Shown here: piece after piece, positions 19,101 to 26,613 of the stretch
Layout of the letters: each line of letters opens with the position of its first letter
How positions within the stretch are numbered: position 1 is the first letter of the stretch
From: Laspinema olomoucense D3b
GTDB lineage: Bacteria > Cyanobacteriota > Cyanobacteriia > Cyanobacteriales > Laspinemataceae
Reading direction: 5' to 3'
Length of the DNA: 64,000 bases
NCBI RefSeq assembly: GCF_025370785.1
Contig: NZ_JAMXFA010000009.1
Location: 1-64,000, forward strand
Notes under the pieces: model-generated
The model's input: only the letters and a program-made list of their open reading frames with translations
Told to the model about the DNA's origin: nothing
Databases searched by the model: none
Position numbers and translations under genes: made by a program

Positions 19101-19216
19101 ATAAGAACTTCTTTGAAGATTGGACCCAAAGACTCATTACTGGAGCTGCGGAATCTTCCAATGCTGGATATGATTATGCCTCTTCAAATACCAATTATTA
19201 CGGCCAACCCGCTTAG
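16145..19216 (+). CDS. DUF4157 protein with five annexin-like repeats and hydrophobic C-terminal region, candidate CIS cargo
   Basis: A 1023-residue protein. A disordered N-terminus contains the motif PKLTIGAPDDKFEQEADTIA (residues 70-89), common at the start of DUF4157 proteins. The DUF4157 domain is at about 153-230 and has the zinc-metallopeptidase-like motif AHELTHVVQQ (HExxH at 221-225). Five annexin-like repeats follow at about 262-328, 362-428, 503-568, 580-647 and 659-724. Each contains a G(W/A/S/T)GT(D/N)E loop, a later Asp/Glu and, in the best copies, DLRDELSGKDL. In true annexins these positions bind calcium and phospholipid. A hydrophobic stretch at about 820-865 and another at 877-893 could insert into a membrane. 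DUF4157 is known to be enriched next to extracellular contractile injection systems and on their toxins, which fits this locus. The toxic or membrane activity is inference. Confidence 0.8.
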   Translation: MATGRHIQKKGQSNTTQTPATGMFKPRPFAEPAQTESATTPEVQTQVESGQVGGDRLSRLDVSAPPPIQPKLTIGAPDDKFEQEADTIARKVVKQISAPTPPDAKGDGGSSVQRQMFSTPSIMRLTVQRREAIEGGEASSDLESSISQAKSGGSPLDNAIRPKMESAFGTDFSSVRVHTDANSDTLNRSISARAFTTGQHIFFKKGEYNPSHSGGQELIAHELTHVVQQNSSKVQPKLESTRIQRTPTVQNAPAVDPGKINQAAEYLREAMEGWGTDEDLIMRTLDNKTAAELAAIEEKYLEMYGRTLEYDLRDELSGKDLNQAMGYLSKAREENKAKVTGVEKKNDTQETKDLVNSQEMLQAADALYKAMEGWGTDEKTIMNTLRGKTLQQIDAIKRVYLDHYGRSLEHDLKDELSGKDLKEALAYLRADAAESAAKGLENSLSWLNDDEEKIEEILMSLPNKEIDALQTNHPETIKKVLSSLGGFDKKVVQALLAKNKPLAIAYRLQGAMKGAGTDEEAVQKYLKEHQTELPKIKAAYKNITNRDLETDIDSEFSDNWLTGAEKTLTKSLLETDPYTQAAARIYNAAYGSGTNEAAIYNEFKGKSKEECDKIKEAYDKNHGGEGAFQRMIHDEFSDLGWGKELTKVQQYSTDGKLDPVFALKDAMSGTGTNEEQIKEILGDKTKQEIEAIKARYKKEIGLDLETELKSELGGRDWHEVKLMLGGKPETMQEKWLVIKARYDFEIGGGSWAFSRWVMSSAQDLGFTTSKLQLEKQYARLQQIYDEKTGLKDGYTEQDFERVYNYTETDVKNYEEAKNAVTDAIVTGVNITAAIIATCLTAGTATPWLVAAVTAAGGAIGIAIKYGIQGDAYGVEDFGIDVVVVAVTAALAGLAESSSLADKLDEIGKVFGEKMAGQVLKEFTFGAIKGAANDSLIKVFETVLKSDKLRDSFLDALMEIGDEGLIAAYKAILKAGVGGLAGLKKGDKNFFEDWTQRLITGAAESSNAGYDYASSNTNYYGQPA

Positions 19217-19237
19217 AAATATTAGGTAATCAGAAAC

Positions 19238-19717
19238 ATGGAAACAAGTTCAACCTCCGACTACTTAAGAATTGAGGCTTCGGCAGTCAAGCTGCTTGCT
19301 GCTTTTGGGGCAACGAGGGAACGGGCAGTTTTAGGCGAAATTGCCCGGGAAAGTTTGCAGCCCCGAGATGAAGATTATGCTCAGATTTTTGTGCCAGAAG
19401 CCGCGGAAATCGCCCAAAAAGGATATAAAGAACTTTGGGCACAGTCTCCCGTTCCTCAACCTCAACCGGGTCAGACTGAAATTTTAATTGCTCTTGGGCG
19501 TGCTGAAGAACTCTCATCGGAATCAGGAATAGCAGAGGTCTTTCCCGGTGGTTATCAAAGCATTGCCCATTACCTACTGCCCGACAAAGTTTGGTTGACT
19601 TGGAAATATGTTAAACCCGGAGAAACTAGCGGCATGACCTATGATGGTTTAGTGTGGTTAGAAGACCGTTTTGCTTGGTTTCCCAAACCTTGGAAAGTGC
19701 TATCGCCGCTCTTATGA
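19238..19717 (+). CDS. Small unknown protein next to candidate cargo, possible immunity or accessory protein
   Basis: A 159-residue protein beginning 21 bases after the DUF4157/annexin-like gene, with AGG in front of the start; the two are probably co-transcribed. It is soluble, acidic and has no signal peptide. The C-terminal half is rich in aromatic residues (WLTWKYVKPGETSGMTYDGL and FAWFPKPWKVL), which suggests a small beta fold. I do not recognise a family with certainty. Position directly after a large candidate toxin is typical of immunity or adaptor proteins, but nothing in the sequence proves that. Confidence 0.6.
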   Translation: METSSTSDYLRIEASAVKLLAAFGATRERAVLGEIARESLQPRDEDYAQIFVPEAAEIAQKGYKELWAQSPVPQPQPGQTEILIALGRAEELSSESGIAEVFPGGYQSIAHYLLPDKVWLTWKYVKPGETSGMTYDGLVWLEDRFAWFPKPWKVLSPLL

Positions 19718-19789
19718 TATTGGCGGTCACTAAAAATTATCTTCCACTTTTCTGACCCCATCCTCCCACTGGCTTTACCCTATCAGGAC

Positions 19790-20017
19790 TTACGCAAGGA
19801 CACTAGATAGGGAGCATCCCGATTTTGTAAATAAAGGGATTCCTTTATAATAGACGGGAATCGCAGCTTCTCGAATATAAGGAATATCTCGCTGTTGAAA
19901 CTCGATTTCTAAGGCATCTTTATAAACAATCTCTAAAAAGCCGGGACCCAACTCCCGATGCACTTCTTGCGCTGCAACAATAATCTGATAAGTTTGTTCC
20001 TCAAACAAATAACTCAT
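19790..20017 (-). pseudogene. Truncated GxxExxY-family gene
   Basis: The frame from the ATG at 20017 encodes 75 residues (MSYLFEEQTYQIIVAAQEVH...) with the GPGFLEIVY motif that names the GxxExxY family, followed by YKDALEIEFQQRDIPY and VYYKGIPLF. Family members usually run to about 120-130 residues and continue with a second conserved block ending in a 'VElKa' motif. Here the frame switches to unrelated residues after PLFTK and stops. The missing 3' part is not found next to it. On the other side, the sequence just outside the break contains TATCAGGACTTACGCA, which resembles ends of small cyanobacterial mobile elements; an insertion/deletion event is possible. Confidence 0.65.
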
Positions 20018-20052
20018 CAGGAATCCTTTCCTAAAATCATTGGAACCATTAT

Positions 20053-20133
20053 ACCACAGATTACACAGATTTTCACGGATTTTCCTGACCTCTCTTGTTC
20101 TCTGTGCCAATCTGTGCAATCAGTGGTTCAAAT
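20053..20133. repeat. Dispersed interspersed repeat, double copy
   Basis: Two related units, ACAGATTTTCACGGATTTT and AATCTGTGCAATCAGTGGTT, lie head to tail between the GxxExxY remnant and the ATPase gene and reach a few bases past the ATPase stop codon. The second unit is shared with copies at 2326-2349, 15488-15530 and 22450-22478. Confidence 0.7.
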
Positions 20134-22140
20134 CCATCCTTTAATTTCCATATCGGTCAAGGGTCTTTCTAATTTCATATATTCACTTTTTGACGCTTCG
20201 AGGATATGTTTCATCATCACGGGTTCGTTGGCGTCGGCGGCAATAAAGGCGGAGTTTAAGGCTATATTGCGGATGTTTCCTCCAGCGACGTTGAGTTTAC
20301 CGAGTTTGGGATAGTTTAAGCCTTCGGTTGGGGTTTGTTTGGGGAAGATGCGTCGCCAAATTTCTTCCCGTTGATTGGCGTCGGGGAAGGGGAATTGGAT
20401 GACGAAGCGGATACGGCGCAGGAAGGCTTGGTCTAAGGAGCTTTTGAGGTTGGTGGTAAGGATGGCTAATCCTCGGTAGGCTTCCATGCGTTGCAGGAGG
20501 TAGGCGACTTCGATGTTGGCATGGCGATCGTGGGAGTCTTTGACTTCGCTGCGTTTGCCAAATAAGGCGTCGGCTTCGTCAAACAGGAGGATGGACCCGC
20601 CTGCTTCGGCTGAGTCGAAGACTCGGCGCAGGTTTTTCTCGGTTTCGCCAATATATTTACTAATGATGGAACTGAGGTCGATTCGGTACAGATCCAGGTG
20701 CAGTTCTTGGGCGATAATATCGGCGGCCATTGTTTTGCCTGTACCGCTGGCACCGGCAAAGAGGGCGGTGATGCCTAATCCTCGGCCACTTTTGCCGCCA
20801 AATCCCCAGGTTTCGTAAACTTTGGCCCGTTGTCGGACATGGGCGATGATTTCCCGGAGGGTGTCTCGTTGGATGTCGGGGAGTACGAGGTCGTCCCAGT
20901 GGCTACCGGATTCGATGCGTTGGGCGAGGTCTTCCATGCGCGATCGCGCCTGGATGCGACAAGTCTCCCACAGTTGGCTGCCGAAGTCGTTGCCGTTGTC
21001 GGTGGCAATCTTGTTGGTTCCTTTGGTTTTGAGGCAGGCGGCACGGATGGCGGGGGCGCTGAGGCTAAAATGGGAGACTAAGGTTTCAATGTGACCGTTT
21101 AAGGTGGCTGCGTCTGGACCCAGGGTATTCTTCCAGAGTTCTCGTTGTTCCTGGGATGAAGGTTGTTCGACTTCAAAGGTAATTAAGGGACGTTGCCGGG
21201 GATGGCGACGATCGCGACTGGTAATGAGTAAAGGATTATCATAGTTTTCGATAATTCGGGCGATCGCACTTTCTCGCGCCACATCATTGCTATCCACTTC
21301 ATCACAATCTAATAGCAAGGCGCTGTTATTTAAAAATGCCTCTCTCTCCCATAACCGCATCAATTCGGTGATTTCCCCCAAGGCGATGGGGATGACATCT
21401 GCTGCCATGACGTGCAAGTTCCAGCCGATCGCACTACAAACCGCCGAGGCGATCGCCCGCTTACTGGCTACATCACTGCCACATAATTGGACAATTGGTA
21501 CTTTGCCCAACTCCTCACTCACTAGCATTCCCGCCACCTGTTCCGCTAAGTGGCGATGAGACCCACATAAACGGTCCATTTCCCCTACTTGGATGGGGAT
21601 ACGGGAGACTGCTGCCACCAATCGTTCATCGGGATGCTCAATTCCGACCAAATAATGCAACACCCGTTCATCAATTCTCAGGGGACTCTGGGTGAGGGCA
21701 TTGCCAGTCCCAATCTCAATCAGTCGCCATCGGCGCAATGCTCCCACGGGGGTGAGTGCCATCCAATTCGGTGAGGGTAAGACATCCAAAGCCAGAGTAA
21801 ATGTGGGATATTGGGCTTGAGCATCCCCTTGAGCTGTAGCACAGAGTGTACCCCAAGTGCCATCCAGTTCCATCCCGGCGCATAATAGCAGGATATCTCG
21901 CTCAAACGCCGATAATCCAAAGCGATCGCTCAGTTCGTCTAAACTCGGAGGCGTCTGCAAATCCCAACCCCTTGCCTGTTCATTCCCCGATAAGAATTCT
22001 GCTGTATCAAATTCCGCCTCTGGATTCAGGCGTTGGATGTGGCGTTGCAAATAGGAACGAACCCGGGCGATCGCCGCCATCAAATACTCTTGATTGGCGA
22101 TCGCCCAAGTTTTAGTCGGACTCATTTTGACTCCAGACAT
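20128..22140 (-). CDS. CIS-associated AAA+ ATPase (Afp15/Pvc15-type)
   Basis: A 670-residue protein with two ATPase-like halves. The C-terminal half is a full AAA+ domain: Walker A GASGTGKT (463-470), Walker B SILLFDEADALFG (516-528), sensor-like LTTNLKSSLD, and arginine residues AFLRRIRF (572-579). The N-terminal half (about 200-330) looks like a degenerate copy: LCGSDVASKRAIA replaces the P-loop, but LLLDCDEVDSNDV keeps a Walker-B-like block. This two-part plan is typical of the ATPase encoded in contractile injection loci (Afp15/Pvc15), thought to act in assembly or remodelling. It begins one base before the small gene upstream on the minus strand (22141), so the set DUF4255 - small protein - ATPase is probably one transcript. 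Confidence 0.9.
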   Translation of the reverse strand: MSGVKMSPTKTWAIANQEYLMAAIARVRSYLQRHIQRLNPEAEFDTAEFLSGNEQARGWDLQTPPSLDELSDRFGLSAFERDILLLCAGMELDGTWGTLCATAQGDAQAQYPTFTLALDVLPSPNWMALTPVGALRRWRLIEIGTGNALTQSPLRIDERVLHYLVGIEHPDERLVAAVSRIPIQVGEMDRLCGSHRHLAEQVAGMLVSEELGKVPIVQLCGSDVASKRAIASAVCSAIGWNLHVMAADVIPIALGEITELMRLWEREAFLNNSALLLDCDEVDSNDVARESAIARIIENYDNPLLITSRDRRHPRQRPLITFEVEQPSSQEQRELWKNTLGPDAATLNGHIETLVSHFSLSAPAIRAACLKTKGTNKIATDNGNDFGSQLWETCRIQARSRMEDLAQRIESGSHWDDLVLPDIQRDTLREIIAHVRQRAKVYETWGFGGKSGRGLGITALFAGASGTGKTMAADIIAQELHLDLYRIDLSSIISKYIGETEKNLRRVFDSAEAGGSILLFDEADALFGKRSEVKDSHDRHANIEVAYLLQRMEAYRGLAILTTNLKSSLDQAFLRRIRFVIQFPFPDANQREEIWRRIFPKQTPTEGLNYPKLGKLNVAGGNIRNIALNSAFIAADANEPVMMKHILEASKSEYMKLERPLTDMEIKGWI

Positions 22141-22365
22141 TTATGCACCAATTTCTTTAATCAAACTTTCCAAGTAATTCTGAGCTTCCTGGGGAGTCAT
22201 CATCAACGCTTCCCCTTTCCGCAAAATTTCATACTTCCCCCCCCGATATCCATGCCCCACAATCAACCCCAACTTAACCGCTCGATTCCCCAACTCATTT
22301 AACTGATTGATACTCATCATATCAACCTCTTGAATCAACCGTCTTTTCAACTCTTCTTCATTCAT
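22141..22365 (-). CDS. Small conserved-looking protein between DUF4255 and ATPase genes
   Basis: A 74-residue protein with a Glu/Lys-rich helical start (EEELKRRLIQEVDMMSINQL), a short VGHGYRGGKYEILRKG beta-turn segment and a second helix (TPQEAQNYLESLIKEIGA). It has no membrane helix. Its stop codon directly abuts the ATPase start on the same strand, which argues for translational coupling and a shared role. I do not recognise the family. An adaptor for the ATPase is a reasonable guess only. Confidence 0.65.
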   Translation of the reverse strand: MNEEELKRRLIQEVDMMSINQLNELGNRAVKLGLIVGHGYRGGKYEILRKGEALMMTPQEAQNYLESLIKEIGA

Positions 22366-22370
22366 AATTT

Positions 22371-22478
22371 TGTCATGGGTTATTTGTCAATTGTCATTCG
22401 TCCTTTGTTCTAATCCCTCAATCCATGTAATTCCTCCTCCCCATCTATTCTGTGAAAATCAGTGAAATCAGTGGTTCC
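22371..22478. repeat. Heptamer units plus interspersed-repeat copy
   Basis: GTTATTTGTCAATTGTCATT and CGTCCTTTG are heptamer-type units. The element TCTGTGAAAATCAGTGAAAT followed by CAGTGGTTCC comes after them. The segment lies between the DUF4255 gene and the small gene on the minus strand. Confidence 0.7.
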
Positions 22479-22487
22479 TAATCCCCC

Positions 22488-23828
22488 TCATCGAATCACC
22501 ATCTTAGGCTCAGTATAACGGTTAAAATTAGGACTATTCGGATCCGTATCCACATTCAGAATACTTTCCGCCCCATCCACCTGTAATCGAACCAAATATT
22601 CACCCGGTTTCACATTTTTAATGGGAATCGTGACTATCATCCCATCCCGATGACGGTGGGAGGCTTCAAACATATAAGCTGCCGGATTTTGGGTAGATTT
22701 TTCATTCAAAACTAATACAATGCGCTGATGTTTGCCCAGGGTCAGATTGACCCGGACTTTAATCTCAGCGGAACGCACATCTTCGTCCTTTCCTTCTAAC
22801 TTAGAAACGGTCACCTTCGTCACTACAGGACGTAAAATAAACGGGATGGCATTTGATTCTAAACTTTGAGAGAATACTATCGGTTTGGATAAGGTTTGGG
22901 TTGCAGTTTCTTGAGTGGATTCTCCCCGCCATCCGTTGCCATTGTCTCCCCGAGATTCGGTAGAGACATGATGAATGACTTGTAAGCTTTGTACCCCGGC
23001 TTTTAAAGAATGCTCAGGGGTTAAAGAAAGGGGAAGCAATAACTCAGTTTCGTTGATGGATTGGGGGGTAATTTCTACACCACTAATCCGCACTGTTGTC
23101 CTTTTGCTGCTGAGGTTTTTGCCGCGAATTAGTAGGGTACTATGGGCTAGAATGGGGTCAAATTTTCCCGAACGAGAGACCACTTGTTCGACGAGGGGGC
23201 GATTGAAAAAGGGAATGACTCCGCTGAGGGCGCGTTCCCGTACAGGTAAAGCTCGGTAAGCGGATTCTTCTCCTTCAATCATCACCACCGTTGCTTTATA
23301 TACTAATGATATACTATAAGGTGTTTGAAAAAATACTGACCAAACTTTTGAGAGATCTTCTAAGGATAAATCCATTGGACTAAAGCAAATTTCTTCGGTT
23401 TGGTCCGCTAAATTGGAATCGGTTAAATAGGGATAGCTAGAATCAGCCAGAGTTTCGTAAATGGTTTCTCGGGTCAAGGTGGTGCGATCGCTCAAAATTT
23501 TCACCACACTGCCTAACAGTCGTTGCGGTTCTAATTCTGTTTCATTGCCGTAGAAACTGAGAATATAATGCAAATCTAATGCTGTCCGGGATTTCTTCGC
23601 CCCGGCATCCCGGCTACTGCGCATCCGGACTTCTGCATTCTTTTGCCACACGGGATTGAGGGAGACTTGGTACATATAGAGGTTGACCCCCTTTTCGGGA
23701 GTCCCGCTGCCTAAATTATTAGGCCGAACAGTGGTTACTCTTGCGCCATCTAAATCTAATTGAACAGAAGCCTGTAACATTCGTTGTAAACAGGCAGTTA
23801 CGGTGGCAATAGCCAGATAATTGCTCAT
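22488..23828 (-). CDS. Long DUF4255 (Pvc16-type) protein with Ig-like C-terminal extension
   Basis: A protein of about 446 residues; I prefer the start at MSNYLAIATV (23828) to the codon three residues earlier. Residues 1-200 match DUF4255, the Afp16/Pvc16 tail-terminator family: ATVTACLQRMLQ near the N-terminus, NLYMYQVSLNPVWQK, RTALDLHYILSFYGNE and SYLTDSNLADQ-like blocks. The rest (about 215-446) is beta-rich, with HSTLLIRGKNLSSKRTTVRI and NVKPGEYLVRLQVDGAES typical of Ig/IPT-like domains, an extension absent from the short paralogue at 30209. It is the first gene of a minus-strand set with the CIS ATPase. The likely place is the distal end cap of the tail, with the extension reaching outward (inference). 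Confidence 0.8.
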   Translation of the reverse strand: MSNYLAIATVTACLQRMLQASVQLDLDGARVTTVRPNNLGSGTPEKGVNLYMYQVSLNPVWQKNAEVRMRSSRDAGAKKSRTALDLHYILSFYGNETELEPQRLLGSVVKILSDRTTLTRETIYETLADSSYPYLTDSNLADQTEEICFSPMDLSLEDLSKVWSVFFQTPYSISLVYKATVVMIEGEESAYRALPVRERALSGVIPFFNRPLVEQVVSRSGKFDPILAHSTLLIRGKNLSSKRTTVRISGVEITPQSINETELLLPLSLTPEHSLKAGVQSLQVIHHVSTESRGDNGNGWRGESTQETATQTLSKPIVFSQSLESNAIPFILRPVVTKVTVSKLEGKDEDVRSAEIKVRVNLTLGKHQRIVLVLNEKSTQNPAAYMFEASHRHRDGMIVTIPIKNVKPGEYLVRLQVDGAESILNVDTDPNSPNFNRYTEPKMVIR

Positions 23829-24338
23829 ATTATGCACTCTGGGCTGATACTAAAATGAGGATTGAGTCTAACCAGATTGTAGCTAACAATTTTCAAGTCT
23901 GAGCCGTTCGATCGCGCTTGGGTGAATCGGGGTCAACTCATCAGACTGAGTTTAACACAACCGTTGGTATTATTTCTGAGGAAAATGATAGCGGAATTTT
24001 CTGAATATAACCGATTGAGAGGCAGAGGCTGACAAAACTTAAGCAAAGTTTAAATTTTGTTCATCCTGGAAAAATTGAGCTAAACTTTTCAGGGATACGG
24101 AGGTGTCAGCGACCCTTAGAAAAATGCCCGAATCCAGAGGCGATCGCCCCAGTCTCCGCTTAAATCGAGGAAGTTGTTGCAGATTGAATCTCTCCCTTGA
24201 CTATGAGGCAGTTCCTCCAATTTGTTTCGTTCCCAGGCGGAGTCAGGAAAGGAGTAAAGTATCAGGATCACCCACAAACCGGCGATCGCACCCCTTTGAC
24301 CGGGCAGCCAGCCCACAGACTTTAAATTTTATAACCCA
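23829..24338. other. Divergent intergenic region, no gene seen
   Basis: About 510 bases between the start of the minus-strand DUF4255 gene and the first methyltransferase gene. It must hold promoters for both directions. I see one HIP1 site (24140), an AT-rich stretch near 24045-24060, and no convincing small gene, repeat array or RNA. Confidence 0.6.
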
Positions 24339-25415
24339 ATGACATCCCAAAATACAAACTACCCGACTGCTTCTGTGCCAGTGATCACGGACCCTGCCGT
24401 ACTCTTTCAAGCGATGCTGACCAGTTTTAACCAAAGACTGGAAACCATCGGCGAACTGATTATGCCCGGAGTTCCAGCAATGGCAGAGTATTACCGTCAT
24501 CGAATTGGGTCCCTATTCGATAGTTTGGCAATCCCGTTCCCAGAAGCGGAACGCAATCAACTTTATCAAATTTTGAACAAAAAGTTAGAAGAGGGATTTG
24601 CCTTATCTCCCCATGCCCGCCTGAGACTCAAGTACCATCCGGCAGACCCCCCAAAAACCGGATTAACCTTTGAATTTTCCGTCTTTGTCTTATCCGATAT
24701 TGAGGAATATCAGGAGTGGATGAACCAGAACGAACAACCCTGGTTTGGCATGACTCCCGATGCGAAAGTTCTGGATATTGCCCAGTTAATAGAAGACCCG
24801 CAGACTGCCTCAGTTTTGGATATCGGGGCCGCAACTGGACGCAATACCTTAGCCCTGGCACAACGGGGTCATCCCGTGGACGCCCTGGAATTAGTTGCCC
24901 CCTATTGCGATCGCCTCCAAGAAATTGCCGAACAAACAGGATTACCTGTCACCGTCACTCCGGGAGATATATTTGATCCCCTCGTCCGGATGCCCTTGGG
25001 ACAATATCAACTGGCAGTCGCCACAGAAACCCTCCCCCTGTTTTGTTTCGATGGCGATCGCCTGCGCCTCTTCCTCGTCAAAATGTGCGACGTCCTCCAG
25101 ACAGGCGGTTCACTCCTATTTAGCCTCTTTCTCGCCGCCGAAGACTACCAACCCGATCCCATCACCCGTCAGATGTCGCAAGTCAACTGGTCCTGCCTCT
25201 TCACGCGATCGGACCTTGCCAATGCAATGGCCGGATTGCCCCTAGAACTCATTTCCGAGGAGTCCTGGGTCAACTATGAACAAACCCATCGCCCCCAAGA
25301 AACATGGCCTCCCCATGAATCCTTCGTCAACTGGGCAACCGGACGGGAACTATTACTCACCCCCCCAGACCAAACCGCGATGGAATTGCGCTGGATTCTC
25401 TGCAAACGCTTGTAA
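24339..25415 (+). CDS. Class I SAM-dependent methyltransferase, paralogue 1 of 3
   Basis: A 358-residue protein. Residues 1-150 form an N-terminal domain shared only with the next two genes (ELIMPGVPAMAEYY; GFALSPHARLRLKYHP; FGMTPDAKVLDIAQL). The Rossmann methyltransferase domain starts at about 157 with motif I VLDIGAATGRNTLALAQRG; the second glycine of the usual GxGxG is replaced by Ala here. Acidic motif II is VDALEL. The C-terminus ends in MELRWILCKRL, also shared. The family is TehB-like by motif, but the substrate is unknown. It is the first of three tandem paralogues on the plus strand, between the two halves of the CIS locus. Confidence 0.8.
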   Translation: MTSQNTNYPTASVPVITDPAVLFQAMLTSFNQRLETIGELIMPGVPAMAEYYRHRIGSLFDSLAIPFPEAERNQLYQILNKKLEEGFALSPHARLRLKYHPADPPKTGLTFEFSVFVLSDIEEYQEWMNQNEQPWFGMTPDAKVLDIAQLIEDPQTASVLDIGAATGRNTLALAQRGHPVDALELVAPYCDRLQEIAEQTGLPVTVTPGDIFDPLVRMPLGQYQLAVATETLPLFCFDGDRLRLFLVKMCDVLQTGGSLLFSLFLAAEDYQPDPITRQMSQVNWSCLFTRSDLANAMAGLPLELISEESWVNYEQTHRPQETWPPHESFVNWATGRELLLTPPDQTAMELRWILCKRL

Positions 25416-25550
25416 CACCCCATCCCATCCTCTATTCCCACCCCATAATAGTTTTTTCCAACCCAGATCCAATGCAATGGATACTGTGCAAACCCTTGTA
25501 AATCCCCTTGCCATCATGTATTCCAAACCCGTAATAGATTCTTCCACCCC
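25385..25550 (+). repeat. 86-bp tandem duplication spanning gene end and spacer
   Basis: The end of methyltransferase gene 1 and its spacer (about 25385-25464) recurs with a constant 86-base offset at about 25471-25550. Shared blocks include GCAAAC.CTTGTAA, ATCC.CT-type runs, TATTCC, and ATAATAG.TT followed by TTCCA.CCC. The copies have diverged by roughly a fifth (by eye). The second copy carries a dead remnant of the WILCKRL-stop coding end and the likely start codon of gene 2. Confidence 0.75.
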
Positions 25551-26592
25551 TGAAAACCAGCCCATGATTGACCCCCCCACCCTGCAACCGGGACCCCTTG
25601 CTCAACTCCAGCATCGATTTCAAGGGCGCGGTCAAATCGTCATGCCTTGTATCCCTGCCCTCTTGGAACATTACCTCAACTCCATTGCCCAACTATTGAA
25701 CGCCCTGGGGCAAACCCTGGACCATGACGGCGTGACTCACCTCTCCCAAAGTCTGTGGATGAAACTTCAGGAGGGATTTGAAACCTCCCCCCATGCCAAA
25801 ATCGTCCTCACCTACGAACCCCAACCCCACGACAGTTCCCAGTTAAAATTCCAAGTCTCTCTGTTGACCCCCTCCCTGGCGGAAGAATATCAGAAGTGGG
25901 TCAAAACCAAAGAACCGCCGCTGTTTGGGGCCTATCCGGATGCCAAAGCGACTGCCATTGCTGCCCAATTTGACAATCCTGCCCATGCCCCTATCGTAGA
26001 TATTGGTGCAGGGACGGGTCGCAATAGCATTCCCCTGGCCCAACGAGGTCATCCCGTGGATGCCGTAGAACTCGCCCCCATCTTCATCCAGGACCTACAG
26101 GCAACCGCCAACCACCAAAACTTACCCCTGCGAGTCATCCCAGGGGACATCCTCGATCGCCCCGTGAAACTGCCCCCCGCCTATTACCAACTGGCGATCG
26201 TCTCCGAAGTCATCTCCCATTTTCGCGACCCCTGCGAACTGCGCCTCTTACTCGCCAAACTCAGTGACGCCGTACTTCCCGGCGGATTCATCTTATTTAA
26301 CCTCTTCCTCCCCCTCCAAGACTACCAACCCGATCGCCTCGTCGTAGAACTCTCTCAATCCTCCTGGTGCACCCTCTTTACCCGGGCCGACCTTGCCACC
26401 GCACTGGAGAACCTTCCCCTGCAACTCCTATCCGACGAATCCGCCTTTGAATACGAACGGGACAACCTCCCCGCCTCCGCATGGCCCCCCACCAGTTGGT
26501 ATCCCACCTGGTCCCAAGGCCGAAATATGTTCCATCTCCCCAACGCCTTTCCCCCCATCGAATTGCGCTGGATTCTCTGCCGCCGTTTGTAA
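25516..26592 (+). CDS. Class I SAM-dependent methyltransferase, paralogue 2 of 3
   Basis: A protein of about 358 residues from the ATG at 25516. The frame is open further upstream (ATG at 25477 and one inside gene 1), but that DNA is the duplicated end of gene 1, so its codons are unlikely to be original coding sequence. The N-terminal domain matches the other two copies (RGQIVMPCIPALLEHYLNSI; GFETSPHAKIVLTYEP; FGAYPDAKATAIAAQF). Motif I is IVDIGAGTGRNSIPLAQRG with all glycines present. Motif II is VDAVEL, and the end is IELRWILCRRL. The proline-rich codons CCC dominate, as in the first copy. Substrate unknown; 21 bases separate it from gene 3, so the trio is probably one transcript. Confidence 0.8.
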   Translation: MYSKPVIDSSTPENQPMIDPPTLQPGPLAQLQHRFQGRGQIVMPCIPALLEHYLNSIAQLLNALGQTLDHDGVTHLSQSLWMKLQEGFETSPHAKIVLTYEPQPHDSSQLKFQVSLLTPSLAEEYQKWVKTKEPPLFGAYPDAKATAIAAQFDNPAHAPIVDIGAGTGRNSIPLAQRGHPVDAVELAPIFIQDLQATANHQNLPLRVIPGDILDRPVKLPPAYYQLAIVSEVISHFRDPCELRLLLAKLSDAVLPGGFILFNLFLPLQDYQPDRLVVELSQSSWCTLFTRADLATALENLPLQLLSDESAFEYERDNLPASAWPPTSWYPTWSQGRNMFHLPNAFPPIELRWILCRRL

Positions 26593-26613
26593 CCCCTTAA
26601 CCCCCTGACCCTG

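Noticed and set aside
19770-19800. Complete insertion sequence next to the GxxExxY remnant
   Set aside because: Only one end-like motif is present; no transposase or opposite terminal repeat was found.
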